From Pelargonium tetragonum (taxonomy: Eukaryota; Streptophyta; Magnoliopsida; Geraniales; Geraniaceae): a DNA stretch of 64,000 bases. Position numbers and translations under genes: made by a program. Below the pieces are notes generated by a model. It was not told the DNA's origin, did no database searches, and saw nothing but the letters and a program-made list of their open reading frames with translations. The stretch lies in NCBI GenBank assembly GCA_036897445.1, contig JAYMTL010000002.1, positions 333,528 through 397,527 of the forward strand, read 5' to 3'. Below are positions 24,040-36,500 of the stretch, piece by piece; position 1 is the first letter of the stretch, and the number at the start of each line of letters is the position of its first letter.

Positions 24040-27000
24040 TAAAGGTTTCGGAGAAAGAGCCCTTTAAATTTATAACCAGGGGTAGTACTTTCTTCTCTAT
24101 AAGTGAATTATTAAATTTAACCCAGCAGAATCCCAAACTCCACGGTAACAAAAGAAAAAATGCTATTAATCAAAAAATCTGAGAGACTAGCAAGGATAGA
24201 TAGGCAGTAGACGACGTGAGGTACTCCTTGCCGGACAATTAAATATGTTTGTGAATCCTGACTTTGTTTTGAATATATCCTGTGGATAAGTTGGGAGGTA
24301 AATGTACTCTAAATTAATAGCATCTCACATGCGCTACTCCGAGATAATACAAGGGTTTAGCAGGAGTTTACAAAAGTAGAACCTCTTTTTTAAGCTTAAC
24401 TGCTTTATAACCCGATAAACTTCCTGTTGGGATTGATTTTAGTAGGGAGAATCTAAAAAACTTATTTATTAACTTTGGGATTTTTGGAGCTTACCCTTTG
24501 CGCTTTAACACGGGAAGAAAGTCGGCGGCTTTCCCTAATTTGTGAGGTTTTCAGTTATTCTTTGACAGAACAGAGGAGTCCTTAACTTCCTTTAGATCTC
24601 TAATATAGGCCAACTAGAGTAAAAAGAACTGAATTTCCAGGCATTGCTATATCTCTTACCTAGGGGACCTCGGGGTTTAATAAAAAGAAGTCGTATATAT
24701 AGTCGCTGCGATAGCTTGGGTTTTCCTACAATAATTAAAGCATAAAATCTAATAAATATTCTCATTCTCAAAGGGAATCTTCCTTTTTTGTCGGAACTTA
24801 ACCCCGTGTATCTGTAAGATCGAAACCCTTTATCCTAACGAAAAGCGTAAAAAGATTCCGAGGCTATCAAGATATGTTTTAATTTGACTCTTTTTTGTTG
24901 TATTTTACTAAAGAGATTTTTCGGGTACTTTGTGGATATAGCTTTGTACGACTTCCCTTTTCGAGGTCTCTTATTCCTTTATTAGGGACTCTTGCTTACT
25001 AGCGCCCGTAAAGTCAACCTCATTTTTACAGGGATTCCTTACAAAACTCTATCACTTTATTAAGAGCAAGGCCCTTATAGAAAAAAGAAAGGTGCCTTAA
25101 GTTTTCTTTTTCCCGACTCTTCTAGGGCTCTATATTACAGGAGCTGGTTGTACCCTGGAAACAAAAAGATAGTGTGACTGTAGATAACTAATACTATTCA
25201 AAAAAGAGCTCCTAAAGTTTAGTTTAAATGATCAAGTATTTTGTAACTGATTTTATATAAAGTATACTTGAAATGCTTTATATAAAGATCTAGACAAGGC
25301 GTAACCCCTTTATCAAGAGGGTTTCTTCACGAGAGTCTAGTTCAAATTTCTTGTTCCTTATACGTTCGATTTTTCAATTTCATGACAATCGTGTGCAGGG
25401 AAACCCTAAGATTTTTCAAGGTCCTTTTTAAAAAGAATTTCGGCTTTAGGTTGCTGTTATTTTCAGTTCTTCCGTAGGAATTTTTATAGGATTCCTTTTA
25501 TTAGAATATAAAACAAAGTCTTCCCTTTAAGGGATACCGTATTTCACGGATTCTAAAATCTTGCCCTGATACAAGGAGACTGGGGCATACGTCGTTAAAG
25601 GGTTTTCTATAGATGGGAATAGCTTAAGGGAGTTAACCGAGCACTACTTTTATATAAAGGGGGCGATCCTTAGGAATAACTTGTTTAATGAGTCTCTTTG
25701 CAATCCCTATATCTATACAACTTAGCTTTGGGTTAAAAATTCCTTTTTCTTGGATATACAGTTTGTAAAACTTTACCGGATACCCTGTAATAAGGCTCTT
25801 TTGCTGAGTTGGAGGTATCGAGGAGGTTTTACCATTATCGATGTAAAATAAAAAACATATTAGGGGGTATAAGCCCGAGCCTTTTTATAAGGAGTATAAT
25901 ACACCAGAAAAGGGGACACTGAATAAATAATTGTCTTAAGTTTTGTTTCATCCATTTAAATAGCTTGGTAAGGTAATTTTGAATATCGAGTAAGGCCCAC
26001 CGTTTTATAGCCTAGGTTTCCCTATTAGTTATAGTTATTAGGCTTTAATATTAAAAAATCCCTTTTGTATAACTGTAGAATTCCTAAGCTTTTCCTCTTT
26101 ACTACAGACTCATGTATATTTGCACCTAAGCTATTAGGTACCGGGAACAAGACCCCCTGAGTGAGCAGTCTTTTTAAATAAACCTCTCTCTCTAAAGCAG
26201 TCTGTAAAACGAATTCTATATACTAATAAGTGCAGACTTTCTTGCTGGGACTATACCTATATCAAAAGGAATTTCTTAAATTCAATTCAATTATAGCTTG
26301 CACTTGCAATAGAACAAACTACTAAAAAGAACTGAATTTTCACTGCCATTACTGAACTTTTTTTTTTAACAGATTGAATGAGAAAGCTCCTATTTTAGTC
26401 TGCTTTGGTAAATCGGAAGTTTCTTCGAGATTTAACTGTCTAAACAAGTATTAAATATAAATACCTCTTCAGAAGTTTTTATTTTAATTAGATACTTAAA
26501 GTTACCCGCTTATATCAAGATGTTCTGGATTGACACTGACACAAAAAGGGGCGCCTTGATATAGGAGATATTTGAATGATAAAAAGTTTAGATAAAGCAT
26601 TGTTTATTGCGGGCCTATATCCTATATAAGTGTACTTTTCTAGACTGCTCTAAGGATTTCAAGTTCATTTTAATTATATACGAGGTTTTTACTAGCGAGT
26701 AGCCGAACAGCACTATGTATCTGGATTCCCTATTTTTATTCTACGCCTGTATATACTAAGACTGGGTTCTACCCAAGAGTCTTTAAGATAAAAAATTCTT
26801 AGTTATACCCCAGGGTGTACTTTCTGAAATTTAGCCTTATTGGAATAAACAAAAATTTTTAAGAACTTTCTTAAGCTTTTTATATTTTGTAGATAAGTAC
26901 CCATATTTTGTTAAGGGATTGGAATCCAGTCTCGTACGAGGTCCTTTGGGGAACAGAATCGCTTAATAAAGTAAAGAAAATTCTTAATTTTATAAGTTTT

Positions 27001-29410
27001 TCTAGTCTAGAAAGGTTCTTGGCACTATTGTTGCGGGCAGTCTAATATCTTATCTTACTTAAAAAAGTTTAGATTTTACGGATCAAGCACAAGCCGGTCT
27101 ATGAAGAATACGAGTTTCAATTCTATTTCCCGCGGGTAAAAACTAAAATTATTAGCCGATTCACATAGTGTAGGGGCGCCCCCTTTTAAGCCTAATCAAG
27201 GACTGGCAACACATCTTATTCAGAATTCAAAAATACGGATTAAAATCAAGTCTAAGCATAAAAGCTCTATGAATCAAAAAGGGTTCAAAAGCTAACAAGC
27301 CTTTGCTTTTACGGTAAGAGAAACCCTAAAAAGTCCTGAGTTTCCTAGTCATTCATCTATATATTCACAAAAGCCCACTTAGTTCATCCCAGTATGTTCT
27401 GCACTTGTGTCTAAATTCCCTTTTTATTTTGGTAGCTGATCATGATTAGAAATAAAGCACGACTAAAAGCTTGTCTACAAAATGACAAAAGTTTCCTTCT
27501 TTCATAAGAGACTTATGACTCAGCTATCTATCTTTCTTTTGAAAAACTAAGAAAATTAAGGCGCCAAAACCTAAAAAAAGAGGCTAGAAATTAAGAATGT
27601 AAAATGCTATAAAACCGAAATTTTGACTTGAACAAAAGAATTTATCAGCGCTTCTATTAGTTGATTCGAGAGAATTCGGCAACCGCAGATACTTAATATT
27701 GCTTATATTGCAGAGACTTCTATCTAGGGGATTCACTCTAATTACAGTAAACTCCTTCAATATTCAGGGACAAGTATTACTTATGACTTATGAAAAACTA
27801 CAAATTCGGCAGGGATTTTTTATTTAATAGAAAACTCTACATATTTGGCCGGAAATTCATGCGTTATAGAACGGGCCAGGAAGAAAACCCTACACCTAAT
27901 TGTTAGCCGCTTTCTAAAAAAATGAGTATACAGCAAAAACCCTATACTAAGGGCTCAAAAACAAAAAGAGGGGTTTATGAGTTACCCGGCGAAGATCTGA
28001 ATAGTTATAAACGGAGTACAGTACGGCTCAAAACTTTGCTACCAACTTGCTAAAAAACACAAATTCAAATTTCATTTATTAGTGCGAAACTTTCGGTGGT
28101 ACTGTAAGATTCTAAAATGGGTTAAAAAGCTGGTGGACTACTAAACAAGACTTCACCTATATGGGATAGATAGAGGGACTGCCTAGAAGTTCAGTTATTT
28201 TTGGTTAGAATATATAAACCCTGTGCTCGGAATAATTTAAATGCTGTGGAAAAGAGTTTCCGTTTAATAAAGTACAAGGAAGGGGTTGTAGAAATGCGTT
28301 AAATCATATAATAAGTAACGTAAGCTATATCCTAATGAAACAACAAACCCAAGATAATCCTAAAAGAAGCTCCTTAACTAGCGTACAGCTTCCTTTCTAG
28401 ATTGGGGAATTTTTAAAGAAAGAGAGAAACTCATTTGCTTGTCTTGTTGTAAATAAGATACCCCACAAAAGTCCGAAATCCAAGGGGCCCCTTCTATCCC
28501 AGTATCTGAAATTTATAAAAGGTAATTATTAACAAAAATGTAGAGAGGTTAAAAATCGTGCCCTACCCCGTGTTATAGCGCATTTAAATTAAATAGGCAT
28601 GTAGCAGATTTTTCTCGATTAAGCTAAGACTTTGTTGCCCGCCAAAAAGGGAATATAGATTAGCCTTGGCTTTAGTTTTGCCTCGGTACATCCGGGGTGT
28701 AAAAGTATCCAACTAAATTTTTAAGATAAACAAAATCTTGCTTAGAACTTAGCTTTCCTTGTCCAATCTGGGTTTAGAGTCAACCATTTACTATACTTAT
28801 GTTTTTATTATATAACCCCCCGGGACCCTCCTTACTATCTATATAAACAGACTTTTCAAAAGCTTTTATTTTAATGGACAGGTTTTACCCGAATTGAGTT
28901 ATTCCTTACTTTTTAACTGTAAGTTTTTATTTTGTTATCAGGAGAACTCCTCCTAATAAAATTAGGGTTAGGTTTTATTTGGGTAAAAAAACACTGCATC
29001 AGATTAGATTGTTAGACGGCTGAGCACAGTCCAGAAGCTCCTCGAGGTCCTTTATTTACGGGACTATAAATAAAGAAATTAAGATCTGGGTAAGCAATAA
29101 GGGATCCCTTTTATAAATTAGGGTTGTTACGTAATGGATTACTTAGAATTCTCAAAATGACTTTTTATTGCAGTAAGAAATTTCCTTGACAAGTATTATA
29201 TTAGGCATGAAGTTTAAGAGAAGCTGCTAGTACAATCTTACACTTGTTGCTGAAGCTTGAGCTATGAGGTTAGTACATAATTGACTAGATTTGTTAGCAC
29301 AACACCACCAGGTGAACTCAAGAATAAGGGTACTCTTTAGTTTTTAGTAGTCTAGGACTAGCAAGCTAATTCTAGTAATTTGAATTCCATACCCACGATT
29401 GCTATTTATT
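24040..29410. other. Decayed stretch without recognisable genes
   Basis: I see nothing assignable: no frame of 60 codons or more, no tRNA-like fold, and only scattered short GC islands. The lack of even chance-length frames over about 5 kb fits dense TAA/TAG. Confidence 0.45.
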
Positions 29411-29419
29411 ATACTAAAA

Positions 29420-29512
29420 TTCGTCGAGTACCCAATAAGGAAGTCCTAATAATATACCATCGCTGTATATTTAACAGTCTTGTACTTTAAACCCTTACAC
29501 TAACACCAACAG
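29420..29512 (-). repeat. Dispersed repeat copy related to 44.88 kb
   Basis: On the minus strand the segment reads ggtgtt, agtgtaagggtttaa, then an AT-rich part and attgggta-ctcgacga. The 44897-44985 plus strand has the same order: ggtgtt, gtgtaagggtttaa, AT-rich part, actgggtaactcctaga. Both encode Val-Ser-Val-Arg-Val followed by TAA. The 12-mer aaacccttacac is exact in both. This looks like the same family as the Leu-Ile-Thr-Leu-Pro copies, though that pentapeptide is itself lost here. Confidence 0.45.
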
Positions 29513-29519
29513 AAAAAAA

Positions 29520-30480
29520 GACTCTCACTTAAAACCTATCTGGATCTCTAACCGTCAAACTCTTATTCAGAGCTATACCTCCCACCTATTTTCTTATCTT
29601 AACAGCTATAACTCTCTTAGTCTTTCCCCTAAATTACTAAAATCTTAGACCTTATTCCCTTTTTAACCGGGTTTGGATTAAAGGTAAAGGGCGGACCTTC
29701 TCTTTCATGACATTTCCTTGGGCTTGGGACTGACTATCTATAAAAACCTTACTGCTAAGTATAATGAAATAAAAGTGCTTTTAGAAATGTTAGATATGGA
29801 TCCAGCTTAAACTTAAACAGAATTGAATCCCCAAGTATTATTGCCTAGAGTGCCTTTTATCACCCTGGGGTACCCGTAAGGTGTTCATACAAACGAATTT
29901 AAGTTCGATTTAAGACATTATGGAATTCCTTATATCTTTTAGAAAACTTGTACGTAATAGCAGGAAAAGATTAGGCAATTATCTTAGATATAGGATTCCC
30001 GGGATTTTCTAGACAAGCTGACTTTGGCTTTTATATTATAGAACCTCGTTGACTTGCTTCAAAACAAGAGCTCTGCGATATAACTCTTACCAATTTATTC
30101 AAAAAAAACTTTACTTACTAGATTTATAGAATAGAAGAAACCAGGCTAACCCATAAAATGCCTCTAGAACGACTTACTTTGAAGTGATTTGAACCCCACG
30201 ACTGACAAGAGAAAGTCCTCTTAAAAGAGCCTCATACCCTTTTTATCATTCCTTCTGGATTTGCTGGGTCTTATCATAAGCATACAAACTCAACAAGAAT
30301 ACCAGCCTCTAGCAACCTTAACTGACAGCTGCTGGAAACGCCTTGATTTTAGCTTAAGTTCTCTATACTTTACTATCCGAAATCAGAAACAGTAAAGATT
30401 CAAATCGCTTAGATAAAGAATTTCTCTGTTACTCCAAAAAAAGAAATTATTCAGTGAAATAGTATATCAGAAGTTCTTCC
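29520..30480. other. Decayed stretch, pyrimidine-rich at the left
   Basis: The pyrimidine-rich patch at 29560-29640 resembles those at 13.5 and 16.8 kb in word use (agctata, cttagtc), perhaps from one repeat family. No gene is visible. A gatttgaacccca block at 30188 recalls a tRNA T-arm on the minus strand but lacks a pairing stem. Confidence 0.35.
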
Positions 30481-30489
30481 ACTAGTTGA

Positions 30490-30560
30490 CTACTTTTATT
30501 CAAGGTAAAACGGGTATAGAGAATTTCAGGAAACCGCGAGTTCAAGTCTCGTACCTATCT
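30490..30560 (+). other. tRNA-like 3' half with perfect T-arm, Met-like
   Basis: GCGAG (30536-30540), loop ttcaagt and CTCGT (30548-30552) form a five-pair T-stem with a seven-base loop carrying T54, T55, C56, A57 and A58. The sequence just before it (aatttcaggaaaccgcgag) resembles the anticodon-3'/variable part of fungal elongator Met tRNA. I cannot find a convincing D-arm or an acceptor strand pairing with acctatc. It is a tRNA relic or chance. Confidence 0.25.
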
Positions 30561-30569
30561 AAGATGTTC

Positions 30570-33500
30570 CCTAAACTCTATTAAAATCTTCCTTTTAAGA
30601 TAGTTACACTTGTTAATTACCCTTACCTTAGGTTTTTACTACTTAATTGACTTCACTTATTGTTATGAGATTACCCTTTATTAATTTATTAATTAGAAAG
30701 TTCTTTTGTGATTATCTTGACTTGCTCCTAAAGGAAAAACTCCTGGGGTAGATAACTTGTACAAATTTCTCTTTTTTTAAATGCTTTATTGCACTTAATT
30801 ATTGATGATGAAAATATTCATATAGAATATACTGTGCTGATAGGGGATTCTTTTCTAGACTATGCCTTGTGTGTTATTGTATTACTATAATTGTATTAGT
30901 TACTTACTTCTTTATAGTAGTCCTTTCTATAAGGATCCTGGTGCTAGATAAAGAAATTCCAAGTTTAAGTTATAGTGGATAGAAGGTAAAGGGTCTTTTG
31001 CAGGAAAAATAAAGGGGTCCTTTTAGTAAGGAATTTTTTGTAGTTAGAAAGGGTACAAGGAAAGGCCTGAAGTATGACGTATATATAATAGAAAGATCTT
31101 ATTCCGGTTATATTGACAAACAGCTTTAAGTGTAACTTATCAAGACTTAGACTTAGGTTTACAAAGTTTTATATCTGTTTGCGCAGCCATTCGTATTCTT
31201 TTTTGAAGCTGAGATTATCACAAGATATCTATGTACCTCGATAACTCCGGAGGCCCCTCTTTTTTAGGTAAGAAAGAGACTACTCTATCTTTCAATATTT
31301 TAAGCGTATGCACCAGATTTAAAAATAAAAAAATAAGGCTGACTCCAATCCAAGTAGAGGGAGGAAATATAAACTAGAGACCTACCTCATACTATAACGA
31401 TGATAAATTTTCTCTTTTTTAGTAGGATATAATCCAAGTTACTGAGAGCTATTTGCTTTACTCTACTTAAGACTTAAGTAAGAAGTAAGCCCTTTTTATC
31501 AACAACGCGAGCTTCTTTTTTATCCAAAACCCGCCTTATACCAGAGCCCTCTAATTGGGAAGTTGTATAATCTCCAGTTCCGAAAAGCCCTTAATCTGTT
31601 TAGGATAAGAGACACGAAGTAATTTAAATGATTGTTTTCTTTTTAAAAAAGTAACTTCGAGAACCTAAGGCATTAAGATTTCCTATTTACAAGGAGTGCG
31701 TGTTTTCACATAAAATACGGGGCCCTTTACTGTGTCAGTTTACCTCGTTCTAGTTTAACCTAAGCGTCAGTCATGGCATACAAAAGGCAGTTTTTAACCC
31801 TTAGTATTATAAGCTACAGACACCTCTTATGCCTACGAAACGGGAGAATTTAATCCTTAATGCACGAACTCCTCTTAAGTTTGTTTTTGTAGTTAAAAGT
31901 AGAATGTTTTATTAGATTAAGAAAAAGCTCTTGTATGTCGTTCCAAAAGGGAATATAATAAAATACTTGAGAGAGAAAACTGCCCGCAAAGTCCACCAGT
32001 AAAGTTTTTTTAGGGGTATTCTGGAAAGCATAAGCCCTGTATAACAATACTTATAAATGCCTCAAAAGTCAAGTAAAATTTTGAAAGGAAACCTCTTTTT
32101 TTAGAGACTGCAAAACAAGATTTATTACTTAATAGGTTACGGATCTGAGTTAATCTGTGAAATAGGAGACTTTAGTTTAGTGGGGACTCGGCGAATTCGT
32201 GTAAAAAATAGAAATCCAAATAAAGTGTTCTCTAGCCCGATTTTGAGGGATTTATCAAGAGACTCTTGAGAGGGTCCTAAAGAAAAAAAGGATGTCTTTG
32301 ATTTACCAGGGTTCCGTTATATAGTTATATATTACTTTATATATAGATAATCCAGGCGGAACCCCTAGTATAGTCTAATAGAGAGAGGTTTTTATGCATA
32401 TCTTGTTTAGATCTTTCGGTACTTAGCTTCCTTTTATATTTAGACTAGGCCGAGTTCTCTAATACACAAGAGTCTATAAGCAATTCTATTAAGAAAATCC
32501 ATAGGAACTTAAAAGGAAAGTTATGTCGTCTTGAGAAGCGATTTCCGCAATGCCAGGATTTACTTAAAAAAACAATAGGGGCTTCGTGTACTACCCTATA
32601 TTTCCAGCCTTTACGGTTGCCAGATACAATACAAAAGGGATCTAAATAAAGAGTGAAAAAGGAAGTTTACTTTAATAAAGTTAAGGAATTTAAGGGGGTT
32701 CTTTCGGCAGCCAAGCCAGTTTCATCTTAAATTCTTTATAACTTAGTAATACAAAAAGGGGGTCCGGGCAAGTGAAGTTTTAATGCTTTTTTAGATATGA
32801 GATAGTAACAGAAAACTCTCATTTTATTTTATACAGTAAGTTAAAGCAAGAGACGTTTTTATAAAGGAATTAATCGCTAAAAGACCAAGCTATTCGGAGG
32901 CCCTTTCATATTTCATATATAAAGATATAAAGGGGTAAAGTTGAAAATGTTATATAAGTTAGAATTTTGGATTCCCTTCAAGAAATTAGCAGGAAGCTCC
33001 ATTCTTGTACTTGTAATATAAGTTCTTGCATTATAATTCATAATAAAGCTCTTACTAAAAACAAAAGAAGACCCGGTGCTTTTACTTGGGCAGAGGGTTT
33101 TCTTTTTCTTATCCTACATCCCTGTAATCAAGAGTTTCTACTTATTTATTATTCTCGAAAGTGGACTATTATAACTTGATTTTAAGAAAGAATGGTAAAC
33201 CAGGTCTAAATATTTACAAATACTACAAAAGCTCGGTATCCTATCTTATTAAGGGATCAGATTAGTTTAATTAAAGTACTCTCTTATAGTTTTAGTAGCA
33301 AAACTCGCTACGAAATTCCCCGGTATTTTAGTAAAGAAATTCAAGGGTCCCTTTATCTGCTATAAAAACCTCCCTTGCTTTAGCTCGAATTGGGGTTTCT
33401 CCTTCTATTTTAGTTTAGCTAGCAATCCTCAGGCTTAGGAACAGAGCAAGAAGAGAAGGGTAGTACCTTAATTGTTACTCCTAGTATATGACTTAGTCAA

Positions 33501-36500
33501 TTTTTGGTAGTTATAGTTTAGGGCTTTTTCAAACAATTTAAAGTTATTAAACCCCTTCTGCTGCAGTAAAACCCGGCTTCTATCGGTCTAAAGGGGCTCC
33601 CGGTAAACTATAACATAAGAAAAAAGGGAAACTCTTGGGTAAAAAAATCCATAAAAGTCAAAAGAGGGACCTTGCAAAGAGTCAATTAAAGTATAAAGTC
33701 TTTATAATATCTAAGGCTAGGGAATACTTAAACTCCCAGTAATTGAAGTCTAATTCAAGGAAAAGAAAGTCCCGCGGATAAGAATAAAAAAAGTATCTAA
33801 AGCTTGCTTATCATTAGTTTCAGCCCTACTTACTTAGAATCCCCCTATAAATTAAATGAAGAATACTCGAAACAAGTTGTATACCACAAAGTAAGAAAGG
33901 CCCCGCATCTCTGAAATGAAATTTCGATACAAATGTTTAATGTTTGTTAAAAAGTTTTTTTGTATATACGCTATTACCTCTAAAGCACAAGTTCAAGGAT
34001 GTAACACTCTATAAAAAAAAGACTTGTTTATTGCCCCGTTTTTATTTCTTGTAAATATTCTAGCAGGCACTTTTTTTATTTGAAACCCCTAAAACTTAAG
34101 TGAGATCTCTTTACAATAGCCATATTACTTGGACTTTATAGGTTATATAGAAATTCTTTTTTGAAATAAACTGGACTTAAGTACTACTTACAAATTAAAA
34201 AACTAAAGCGTGTATTTTGCACCCCTATGAGGCCTTGTACTCTATAATTAATATATTTTCTTAAACCCTAAGTTGCAATTTCTGTTGGAGAGATAAACCA
34301 GAATGACCCTTTTTATAAGGTAACGCGCAAAAACCCACTCTGTATAAGGCTTAAAGGCCGAGGAATAAGAACATAAATTGCCTGAGGATTTCCTATTTTA
34401 AAAGCTAAGCAAGATTTTGACTTGGGGTTTGCTCCTAAAAGGCATAAAAAGTTTTTGAGTCTAGATTAGTCTCTCTCGAGTTTCATAGATAAAATATCGG
34501 TAGTAAGTTCTGTGAATTAAATAGAGTTGCTGCCTCCCGTCGACTTGTCTTAGTTTTAGTACAATTAAGAGCTCGAGAACAAGAAGTCTAACTAATTTTT
34601 CTATTCCTTGCAAACCCCACTTAAGAAGTCGTTTGTAAAAAAACTGCCTTGGCATATCGTAGGAATTTATATAGCTCGATTGTAATTAAGAAAAACCCTT
34701 TGATAAAGAAAAAGGCCTTTGAAAGATAAAATTTTTTATTTTGCTTTGTCTCTAAACCTAAACGCGTGTCATAATATTAAAAATCATCCTTATAATACCC
34801 TAACTGAATATAAAAATTCTAGGACAGTTTTGTTCCATAACCTTACCTTAAAGGGGGCTCACCTCTTATAAAACCCTAAAAAAAGGTCCGCAAATAAATA
34901 TAAGATAATCCACATTGAAGGAAGTTTGAAAATACCTTTCTTTATCCTGACTTGATCCCGACAAAAGCTAAAATCAGGTATAGGTACTCAGTAAGGTCCT
35001 TGTGTATCTATAAGACTTTTTTCCATGGTATTTTTCTATGCTTTTTATCATTTATTTGTTTTGTAAAATTCCTAGCGACTCAAACGTTCTCATTCTGACA
35101 TAGGCTCTTTTTTTATAAGCTTTTACTTCCAATTACTAGAAGCTGCAAACAGCTCTTCTATTCTTAGACCCGCCCCTTTCCGATCTGATTTACTCCTAAA
35201 TACTGGGTTTTATTAGCTCCCACTATGTTCAAAGGGGATTAAAAAACTCCTAACTTAGTTTTAGTAAAAACTTGTACTTGCGATTTGATTCTTAAAATGC
35301 AATAGCAAAAGCTTCTAACTTAATAAATTCTATTCCCTGTATTATTAAACCCGGTTTGAGGCATAACAGAAGAGCACTCCTATTTAATAGGTCACTGCCT
35401 TAAAGGCTAAAATTTCGAGTGTTTCTAAAGAATAAACAAGGGCTTGGTTTTAGGAACTACCCGAGGATAACTTTTAATAGTACGAAATCTGAAATAAACT
35501 TGCTAATGAAAATCCGGGTAATAGACCCCCTTGAGAAATAAAAGTTAAATACTAAAAAATCTTCATAATTATACCCTAGCTTACAAAGGCCTTGGGCAGG
35601 AAATTTCCTAGTTTTTCATTTGTTCATATTACAAGATAACCCTTATACATTACATAAAAATGACTTTTGTCCGGATTCCCTATCAGAGCAGCCTTATTCT
35701 TTTTTACTATTACTTTTTAACGTACTTAGTATATCCTGTAAAAACTATATTGAGAATTGAGAAGGAATTCTAAGTATCTTAAAATGTAGTAAAACCCGCG
35801 AGACAACAAATCTTACTAGGACCTTTTTGTTTTGTATATTACAAACTTCTTTTATCATTGCTACAGTTTATTTAAAGGCTCCTGTACTTCTAGTAAAATC
35901 CTGAGGAGCTAAAAATACCCCGCGAAGGAAGAAGGCGTAGGGATTACCCAATATTTATAGACCTTTACCTCTGAATTTCCCTATTTTTAGTTTTTATAGG
36001 AGTCCCGTACAGTTTTAAATCCCGTTTACTTTAGAGCACGCCAATATAGAGCCTAATATATATACACAAATAAAGGGGCCTTAGACAGCCTATGGGTGTT
36101 TTCTTTCTTACGAAACGAATACTTTGAAACCTTTTGGTTTTGATAAAAAGGAAAGGAAAAGCCTCTTTTTTGAATACGGCTAACTCAAAATTTATATACC
36201 AAATCCCAGTTCAGTGACAAATTCTATATACCCCAAGCCCCATCTCGGTATTACTCGAAATCTTCTTTCTTAAAATTTTCTAGACTTATAAATCTACTTT
36301 ATGAGTTTCTCTTAGTTACACTTTTATGCACGTAAATACTATATATTAATATTACCTTTTTAACCCGTAGCCGGTTATTACACCCTATTTTGTTTTGGGA
36401 ACTATACTAAAGAAGAAAGGCTTTACCCCTGAGTTTCATAAAGAGAATATTCCTTAAATATCTTGGGTATTTTCCTAAATGCTCCATAAATTTTATACAT

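Noticed and set aside
30800-30870. Ile-Asp-Asp word as a reverse transcriptase catalytic box
   Set aside because: A single Asp-Asp pair in a 30-codon open stretch without flanking reverse transcriptase motifs is expected by chance.
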